NCBI GenBank assembly: GCA_948482415.1
Contig: CAOMFZ010000060.1
Location: 1 to 10,766 of the forward strand
DNA: 10,766 nucleotides
Reading direction: 5' to 3'
Source: an uncultured Mailhella sp.
Lineage (GTDB): Bacteria > Desulfobacterota > Desulfovibrionia > Desulfovibrionales > Desulfovibrionaceae
Shown here: positions 6,020 to 10,766 of the stretch, piece by piece
Layout: every line of letters starts with the position of its first letter
How positions within the stretch are numbered: position 1 is the stretch's first letter
The notes under the pieces: generated by a model
What the model was told of the DNA's origin: nothing
What the model saw: the letters and a program-made list of their open reading frames with translations, nothing else
Database searches by the model: none
Translations under genes and position numbers: made by a program

Positions 6020-7141
6020 ATGAAAAAAATTATCCTTGCATTATGCCTTATTTTTTCAACAGCCGCCTGTGCCTATGCTGCCAGTACGCCGCAGCAGATT
6101 CGCGATGAAGTTTTCCCGGTCATCAATAAAGGAATTGACGAACTTTTTCAAAATAAAGATGTAAGAAAACGCACGGTTACAGAAATATTGACCTTTCGTG
6201 ACCCTAAATTTGAACGGCTCATTGCGGAATGTTTTGAAATCATGGCGGATTCTCCTTTTGTGGAACTCATGGAGACCCAGAACAAAATGCAAAAGGAAAT
6301 CCAGAAGAAACAGGATAAAATTCAGGAACTGGCAAGAGCGGCTTTTACCGCTCCTGAAGAGTCATGGAACCCCTTTGCCGCCACGCAAAAAAGCATTATC
6401 CGCGACACAGAACGATTAAAGGCTGAAATTGCACAAATTCAGGCAGATTTTATCCAAAAAAAAGAAGCGGTTTTTCAGCATATGCAGGAAGCAGGCGTCC
6501 CTGTCACCCATGATCAGTTTGATTTGATGCTCAATGCCGTTGATACAGTCGACCGGAGCAAAATTATGGCAGTGGCGGAAAACCTCAAATACATCAATAA
6601 AGAAATCGAGCAAAAAGTCGCTGACCCCAATGCGTCCCTTGATTTAATCAAAATGTACACAGGCGTGTATATGATGTCATACAAAATTTATCTGTACGGC
6701 GTTGAAGAGGCAATGAACGCTATCCAAAAGCAATACATGCCCAAACTCAAACATATGAATGAAATCAATAACAAACTGTATGCCAATTCCAAACAGCTGC
6801 TGTCTGAAAAACAAACCGAAGCAGACCGGCAGCTCTTGAAAAACAATATCAGTCAGCAGGAACGAATGATTTCCGTAATCAATCTTTACGCAAAATATTT
6901 GACAAAACAATACAACCGGTTAGAAACATTAGCAAATGTTATTGATAAACGCTTTCAGGTTGCCCAAAATACCTTTTATACCATTCGCCTGAGCTCCGAA
7001 CTTTTGGGGCTTATCCACACCACAGAATCCGACTTTTCGCAAATCTTTGCCTTCCAGCCCGCAGAACTTTCCCTGCTCTATGAAGAACGCCTGCGCAATG
7101 AATTTATGGAAGTTTCAAAGAAGCTGAAAATAAGCGAATAG
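6020..7141 (+). CDS. Secreted coiled-coil protein of unknown function
   Basis: This 373-residue protein has a Sec signal peptide with cleavage after AYA at about residue 20. The TAAC upstream resembles a lipobox but has Thr where Leu/Val/Ile is expected, so lipidation is unlikely. The mature chain is almost wholly helical and charged, with coiled-coil-like stretches at about 80-165 (QNKMQKEIQKKQDKIQEL and following) and 235-305 (LKHMNEINNKLYANSKQLL and following). There are no transmembrane segments, and only one cysteine is left after cleavage. I do not recognise a family; a periplasmic scaffold or envelope protein is a guess. GAGGA at 6011-6015 is the ribosome binding site. The last codon GAA is followed by TAG at 7139-7141, whose G is the first base of the inserted repeat element. 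Without that element the stop would read TAA at the same place, so the protein is unchanged. Confidence 0.8.
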   Translation: MKKIILALCLIFSTAACAYAASTPQQIRDEVFPVINKGIDELFQNKDVRKRTVTEILTFRDPKFERLIAECFEIMADSPFVELMETQNKMQKEIQKKQDKIQELARAAFTAPEESWNPFAATQKSIIRDTERLKAEIAQIQADFIQKKEAVFQHMQEAGVPVTHDQFDLMLNAVDTVDRSKIMAVAENLKYINKEIEQKVADPNASLDLIKMYTGVYMMSYKIYLYGVEEAMNAIQKQYMPKLKHMNEINNKLYANSKQLLSEKQTEADRQLLKNNISQQERMISVINLYAKYLTKQYNRLETLANVIDKRFQVAQNTFYTIRLSSELLGLIHTTESDFSQIFAFQPAELSLLYEERLRNEFMEVSKKLKISE

Positions 7142-7276
7142 AGCATTTCCGGTAAATCTTGCGACTTTTCTATGCAGGGGAAAAACTTTTAGTAAAAGTT
7201 TCTTCCCCTGCACCCCTTTACAAAACTTTTTAAGCTTTCTTATAAAAATTTGTTGCAATTATTTCCGGAAATGCTC
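7141..7276. mobile_element. MITE-like element, 136 bp, TA-flanked
   Basis: The ends are perfect 12-bp inverted repeats, GAGCATTTCCGG (7141-7152) and CCGGAAATGCTC (7265-7276). With small gaps the similarity extends to about 25 bp on each side (7141-7165, 7252-7276). The element is flanked by TA on both sides (7139-7140, 7277-7278), the target duplication typical of IS630/Tc1-mariner transposons. Inside is a long hairpin: 7173-7190 pairs with 7194-7212 (TGCAGGGG to CCCCTGCA, one bulged base). It has no coding capacity, so it must depend on a transposase elsewhere. A second, inverted copy begins at 10685. It also replaces any ordinary terminator for the gene at 6020, and its hairpin may serve that purpose. 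Confidence 0.75.
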
Positions 7277-7362
7277 TAATTTACCAAATGGCACTGCACG
7301 TTAATTCAGCCACAAAACTATTTTTTCAACTCCGCACAAAACAATATGTTTTCCCAAAAGTC

Positions 7363-7392
7363 TGGACAGCGCCGATATTTTCAGGCTATAAT
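7363..7392 (+). promoter_or_regulatory. Sigma-70 promoter of the DUF169 gene
   Basis: TGGACA (7363-7368, 5 of 6 for -35) and a perfect TATAAT (7387-7392) are separated by 18 bp. The expected start near 7399 leaves a leader of about 35 nt to the ATG at 7435, with AGGAG at 7424-7428. Confidence 0.65.
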
Positions 7393-7407
7393 TAATAGTA
7401 TATTAAT
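7391..7407. promoter_or_regulatory. Candidate operator over the DUF169 transcription start
   Basis: ATTAATAGTATATTAAT is a perfect 7-3-7 inverted repeat that overlaps the end of the -10 box and the expected +1. A bound repressor here would block initiation. It is A/T-only in its arms, so chance is possible. Confidence 0.35.
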
Positions 7408-7434
7408 AATCATGTAAAATAACAGGAGAAAAAT

Positions 7435-8205
7435 ATGCTCTGGTCACAGGAAGGTTTGGAAAATCTCTTGCATTTGCTGGGAGATATGGAAACACCGCTT
7501 GGGGCGTATTATTCCAATACGCGCCCGACAGAAGGGCTTACTCCCGCTCAGGGAAACCATGAATGTATCATCAATTTTATGCGCAAAAGCCGCATGCAAA
7601 ATGTTCCTGTTTTCTTTGCGGCTGATGTGCCTGCCTGCATGGGAGGCTGGACCTATTTGGGATTTTCCAACGAAAACAGGGATAAAATCGCTCATTATGT
7701 GACCACGGGAATTCCCGGCAGGGGTGCGGAACATTATATGCCGGAGCCGGCGTCTATTTACCGTTTATTTGAGGAAATGGAATTTCAAAAAGCACCTGCC
7801 GCCTATTGCGTCGTCAAGCCATTAAATCTTTTCAATGACAACGAAGAACCCGAAATTGTAACCTTCTTTGCACGGGCTGAACGGCTGACAGGGCTCTGTC
7901 ACCTTGCGTATTTTGCCCTCAATGACCATAATGCGGTGGCTATGCCCTTTGGCGCAGGCTGCAGCGGCACATTTTCATGGGTAAAAACCTATCAGCGCAA
8001 AGGTGTGCGCCGTGCTGTTGTCGGCTGTACGGATATTTCCTGCCGCCCGTATATGAAAACTGACGAGCTGAGCTTTTCCGTCACCCCTGATATTCTGGCG
8101 GATATGATAAGCGCTGCACCGAAATCGTTTTTAATGGGTCACTCCTGGCAGGCTGTCCTAAAACGGATTAGATTAAGCGATAAGAAATGGGGAGAGAAGA
8201 AATAG
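7435..8205 (+). CDS. DUF169 family protein
   Basis: This soluble cytoplasmic protein (256 residues) matches the DUF169 / COG2043 family, which is frequent in anaerobes and methanogens and has no settled function. Family hallmarks visible are a Cys near the first third (Cys68 in PACMGG), the glycine-cysteine motif FGAGCSGTF (Cys176), and GCTDISCRPY (Cys198, Cys203) followed by DELSFSV (210-216). The N-terminal segment (PLGAYYSNTRP, about 21-31) corresponds to the family's usual PVAV-type start. The conserved cysteines suggest a metal or redox site, but this is inference. It has its own promoter, a strong ribosome binding site 6 nt from the ATG, and a bidirectional terminator after it, so it is a single-gene unit. 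No signal peptide or membrane helix is present. Confidence 0.85.
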   Translation: MLWSQEGLENLLHLLGDMETPLGAYYSNTRPTEGLTPAQGNHECIINFMRKSRMQNVPVFFAADVPACMGGWTYLGFSNENRDKIAHYVTTGIPGRGAEHYMPEPASIYRLFEEMEFQKAPAAYCVVKPLNLFNDNEEPEIVTFFARAERLTGLCHLAYFALNDHNAVAMPFGAGCSGTFSWVKTYQRKGVRRAVVGCTDISCRPYMKTDELSFSVTPDILADMISAAPKSFLMGHSWQAVLKRIRLSDKKWGEKK

Positions 8206-8227
8206 AGCGATTAAATTAAAAACAGCA

Positions 8228-8256
8228 AAAACAGCGGGGATTATCTCCGCTGTTTT
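8228..8256. terminator. Bidirectional terminator between convergent genes
   Basis: A 13-bp stem (8228-8240 with 8244-8256, one G-T wobble) has the loop TTA. T4 closes it on the plus strand and a run of A (8227-8231) precedes it, so it ends both the DUF169 gene and the minus-strand GIY-YIG gene. Confidence 0.8.
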
Positions 8257-8277
8257 CTCATGTTTTAAACAATATTT

Positions 8278-9015
8278 TTATTCAGCCTCTTCGGGAAACG
8301 TCCATACATCGCCCTTGCCCTTTAGTTCAATGCCAATATCCTTCAATATTTTTTTTATTTTTAAACGTGTATCCGGGTCTGAAAATGTGTTTGTAAATAT
8401 ATATTGGCAGTTTTCATCATGTTTCTTGCTCACTGTTCCCAAAAATGCCTGGTTTATTTCACAGTCTCTCCGATATTTTTTTTTGATATGTTCCAAATAC
8501 TCGACCTTTCTTTTGTGCATAAAAATGCTTTCAACTTCTTGTCGTGAAGCAGCTGTACATTTGGTTTCCACAAACACAAAATAGCAGTTTAAGAAAATAT
8601 CTAGATTTAATTGTATTCCTTTTTTTGCCTTCTCAACATATTTCTCCCGCGCGTCTCTATCAACATATTCCTGCAATGTTTCTCTTTTAAAATTGTCATT
8701 TTTAGGCTTATAAAAACAACCTTCCTGCTCAGCCTTATCACTGTTTTCTGAGATTTCTTTATACTTATCACATAAATCTTCGTCAGTTGCACATTTGACC
8801 GCCGTATAAAGTCCATGAGTAACATATTCTAGATGTTTCTTAAATCTCGCTTTAAAATTTTGAGCTTCGCCAATATACCATATACGTTCAGGCTTTCCCT
8901 TAAATATCCATAAATATAAGCCACCCAGACCTTTTCCTTCTTTCTTGAAAAAATTGTCTAAGTCCTCTAATTCGCAGGGCTTGTGCCATTTCAATGTTAT
9001 ATTTTTCTCATTCAT
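8278..9015 (-). CDS. GIY-YIG nuclease-domain protein with internal insertion
   Basis: The N-terminal half carries the GIY-YIG signature: GLY at 32-34, WYIGEA at 46-51, Arg57 and His61 on the following helix. The expected third strand plus catalytic-Glu helix appears only much later (YFVFVETK at about 145-152, then SRQEVESIF with Glu160/Glu162), so about 75 charged residues are inserted in the fold. The C-terminal part (about 170-245) is lysine-rich and not recognised. GIY-YIG enzymes cut DNA (repair, restriction, homing); no partner methylase or specificity gene is adjacent. The gene is clearly more A/T-rich and Lys-rich than its neighbours, which suggests recent transfer. The start is set by AAGGAG (9025-9030), 9 nt upstream. 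It stands alone, convergent with DUF169 and tandem with brnQ but separated from it by a terminator. Confidence 0.75.
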   Translation of the reverse strand: MNEKNITLKWHKPCELEDLDNFFKKEGKGLGGLYLWIFKGKPERIWYIGEAQNFKARFKKHLEYVTHGLYTAVKCATDEDLCDKYKEISENSDKAEQEGCFYKPKNDNFKRETLQEYVDRDAREKYVEKAKKGIQLNLDIFLNCYFVFVETKCTAASRQEVESIFMHKRKVEYLEHIKKKYRRDCEINQAFLGTVSKKHDENCQYIFTNTFSDPDTRLKIKKILKDIGIELKGKGDVWTFPEEAE

Positions 9016-9058
9016 TATGCAAAACTCCTTTAGCTGATATTCATCAGAGTATATTTTT

Positions 9059-9087
9059 ATGATACGTCAAAAACTGACGTATGCAAA
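9059..9087 (-). promoter_or_regulatory. Candidate promoter of the GIY-YIG gene with embedded palindrome
   Basis: On the minus strand TTTGCA (9082-9087) and TATCAT (9059-9064) are 17 bp apart. The spacer is almost filled by a perfect inverted repeat, ATACGTCA (9062-9069) and TGACGTAT (9075-9082), with spacer AAAAC. A dimer bound there would cover both promoter boxes, as in autoregulated or repressed accessory genes. The -35 match is weak. Confidence 0.4.
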
Positions 9088-9137
9088 CGGACATTGCCCA
9101 AAGAGTTAGCCTTTCCTGATATTTTCTACTATACCGG

Positions 9138-9171
9138 CAAAAACAAAGCCCCGCAAGGGATCTTACGGGGC
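9138..9171 (-). terminator. Rho-independent terminator of brnQ
   Basis: On the minus strand GCCCCGTAAG (9162-9171) pairs with CTTGCGGGGC (9148-9157) around a 4-nt loop, with one U-G wobble, and is followed by TTTGTTTTT (9139-9147). It lies 38 bp after the brnQ stop codon. Confidence 0.85.
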
Positions 9172-9209
9172 GTTATGTAATTCATTATTTGTGACAGCAA
9201 GCAAAAAAC

Positions 9210-10493
9210 TTATTTTTCTTCTTTTTGTCCGTTTCGCGTTTTTGAAATCAAATACGCAATGAGCATTCCTAAAATACAGGGCGTAATCCATGCAAAACCG
9301 GCATCAGCCAAAGGAATGAGCTTCAGCAATTCTGAAATTCCCGTAAGTCCAAGCGTCTGCGCGCCCACTTCAATGGTAATGGTCACAAGCGTTGCATAAG
9401 TTGCAGCTCTGTATACCAAAACATTCTTGACGCCAAAAATATTGAGAAGAATAAGAATGATTGTGACAGGATAGAGTATGCATAAAACAGGAATAGAAAG
9501 TTTGATGATAAAATCAACGCCGCCGAGAGCCATGATGCCTGAAAATACACAGACAATGACAGCCCACACGTTATACTTGATGCGTGTGAGTCCTGCAAAC
9601 CAGGCAGCAGATATGGCAACAAGCCCGACAGCAGTTGTGAAACATGCAGCAGCAACACAAATTCCAAAAAGAATTTTACCGGAAGCGCCAAGGGTTACTT
9701 CAGCAAGATACAGGGCAGAACTTGTTGTTTCAAATGCGCCCACGCCGCTTATTTTAGAGCCTAAAAACATCAGGCTGAAATAAATAAGCCCAAGTCCCGC
9801 TGCCGCAATAAAAGCCGCGCCCGTCAGAAAATATCGCTGGTCTTTTTCTGCTGTAATCCCTTTTCCTTCAAGACCTTTGATAATGATCACCCCAAACAAA
9901 ACAGAAGCAAGGGCATCCATTGTCTGATAACCGTTGACAAAACCTTGGGTGAAAACTCCCGTCACTTGTTTATCAACAGCAATGCCTATGTTGCCCGTTA
10001 TTCCCAAAAACGCTATGGCAGCTAAAATAACCAGAAGAACGGGTGTGATAAATTTTCCAATAATATCAGTAAGTTTTGATTCTTTAATTACAACAAGATA
10101 AGTTGCCAGGAAAAATACCACAGAAGAAACCACTGCCAATAAAAATGGATCAGTGTCCGGAAATAACGGACGAACGCCCATTTCAAACGTCGTTGAGCCG
10201 GTTCTTGGTATGGCAAACAATGGCCCGATAACAAGGATAAGCGCTGTACAATAAATCGTGTTAAATCTGGAAGATACTTTTATGGAAAAATCTTCAAGCC
10301 GTCCGACTTTGGTAAATGCCAAAACGCCAAATAAGGGAAGCCCTACGCCTGTTAATAAAAATCCTATGCCGGCTAAAAACCAGTCCTTTCCCATGGCAAT
10401 GCCCAAAGAAGGCGGGAAAATAAGGTTGCCTGCCCCAAAAAACATGGCAAATAAAGCAAATCCAAAAATTACTGCTTCTTTCTTCTTGTTCAT
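9210..10493 (-). CDS. brnQ: BrnQ-type branched-chain amino acid:cation symporter
   Basis: This inner-membrane carrier for leucine, isoleucine and valine (LIVCS family, 427 residues, the usual length) has about twelve hydrophobic helices. The family's N-terminal signature is plain: GFALFAMFFGAGNLIFPP within the first helix. It ends in a short charged tail (SKTRNGQKEEK). Uptake is normally driven by sodium or protons. The start at 10493 is chosen because MNKKKEAVIFGFALF matches the usual family N-terminus and has GGGGGGA 4 nt upstream. A longer in-frame start at 10547 would add 18 polar residues without a visible ribosome binding site. It is a single-gene unit with its own terminator at 9138-9171 and a leader of more than 100 nt. 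It has no obvious link to the respiratory operon. Confidence 0.93.
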   Translation of the reverse strand: MNKKKEAVIFGFALFAMFFGAGNLIFPPSLGIAMGKDWFLAGIGFLLTGVGLPLFGVLAFTKVGRLEDFSIKVSSRFNTIYCTALILVIGPLFAIPRTGSTTFEMGVRPLFPDTDPFLLAVVSSVVFFLATYLVVIKESKLTDIIGKFITPVLLVILAAIAFLGITGNIGIAVDKQVTGVFTQGFVNGYQTMDALASVLFGVIIIKGLEGKGITAEKDQRYFLTGAAFIAAAGLGLIYFSLMFLGSKISGVGAFETTSSALYLAEVTLGASGKILFGICVAAACFTTAVGLVAISAAWFAGLTRIKYNVWAVIVCVFSGIMALGGVDFIIKLSIPVLCILYPVTIILILLNIFGVKNVLVYRAATYATLVTITIEVGAQTLGLTGISELLKLIPLADAGFAWITPCILGMLIAYLISKTRNGQKEEK

Positions 10494-10604
10494 AAAATCC
10501 CCCCTTGCCGGACTTGTTTTTTGCCTAACAACAGGAGAAATCCTCATAATTAGACTTTTTGCTTCGCTTTAGACATCGTAGTTGCCCTTGCTGCCAGCTC
10601 TTGA

Positions 10605-10634
10605 AATCTAATCAAAGATAATAACCTGTGTCAA
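10605..10634 (-). promoter_or_regulatory. Possible brnQ promoter
   Basis: On the minus strand a perfect TTGACA (10629-10634) is followed after 18 bp by TAGATT (10605-10610), a 4-of-6 match to the -10 box. The start would be near 10598, giving a leader of about 105 nt. The leader contains an eight-codon ORF (10550-10576) but no T-box, terminator hairpin or other riboswitch that I can recognise. Confidence 0.4.
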
Positions 10635-10684
10635 TGAATATTTTCAATAGCTATGTTTTCAATAAATAAATTTTCAAAACAATA

Positions 10685-10766
10685 AAGTATTTCCGGAAAT
10701 AGTTGCAACAATTTTTATAAGAAAGATTAAAAAGTTTTGTAAAGGGGTGCAGGGGAAGAAACTTTT
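10685..10766. mobile_element. Second MITE-like copy, inverted, cut by the window end
   Basis: The 82 visible bases match the reverse complement of 7194-7276 with four substitutions and one 1-base deletion. The outer end reads AAGTATTTCCGG instead of GAGCATTTCCGG and is preceded by TA (10683-10684). The internal palindrome ATTTCCGGAAAT is kept at 10689-10700. The visible part stops at the loop side of the central hairpin; the other half lies beyond the window. It sits upstream of the brnQ promoter region. Confidence 0.75.

Noticed and set aside
6050..6070. Lipoprotein signal in the coiled-coil protein
   Set aside because: The residues before Cys17 are TAA, lacking the Leu/Val/Ile at -3; a normal AYA cleavage site follows.
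10494..10600. T-box or amino-acid riboswitch upstream of brnQ
   Set aside because: No T-box consensus, no specifier stem and no competing terminator hairpin are visible in the leader.
1..10766. CRISPR array, tRNA, rRNA, prophage or intact insertion sequence
   Set aside because: No spaced direct repeats, no tRNA cloverleaf, no rRNA segments, and no transposase, integrase or phage structural genes were found.

Overview
The window looks like chromosomal DNA from an anaerobic, sulfur-metabolising Gram-negative bacterium, most likely a lower-GC member of the Desulfovibrionaceae (Desulfovibrionota). The basis is a Tat-exported molybdopterin oxidoreductase with a four-cluster FeS subunit and a b-type cytochrome, a DUF169 protein, a small periplasmic ComEA-type helix-hairpin-helix protein, and A/T-ending codons. 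This placement is inferred from gene content and style; the genus cannot be fixed from the sequence alone.

Layout: (1) 1-1559, minus strand: an abundant-looking secreted protein of unknown family, with a near-consensus promoter and a strong 3' hairpin terminator. (2) 1560-1914: a very A/T-rich divergent control region with promoters for both sides and candidate palindromic operators. (3) 1915-5918, plus strand: a secreted helix-hairpin-helix protein, then a three-gene respiratory complex (molybdopterin catalytic subunit, 16-Cys ferredoxin-like subunit, di-haem cytochrome b) of the Phs/Psr type, ended by a strong terminator at 5947-5989. (4) 6020-7141: a secreted coiled-coil protein of unknown function whose stop codon sits in the left end of a 136-bp MITE-like element (7141-7276, TA-flanked). 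(5) 7435-8205: a DUF169 protein behind a good promoter with a palindrome over its start site. (6) 8278-9015, minus strand: an A/T-rich GIY-YIG endonuclease-like gene with its own palindrome-containing promoter region. (7) 9210-10493, minus strand: a BrnQ-type branched-chain amino-acid carrier. (8) 10685 to the right edge: a second copy of the same MITE-like element in inverted orientation, cut by the window end.

How it works together: the central operon should oxidise menaquinol at the cytochrome b, pass electrons through four [4Fe-4S] clusters to a periplasmic Mo/W-bisPGD site, and reduce an external acceptor. Thiosulfate or polysulfide is the best guess, but the substrate is not proven. The flanking genes (DUF169, GIY-YIG, BrnQ) are independent single-gene units. 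No tRNA, rRNA, CRISPR array, prophage or intact insertion sequence was seen.
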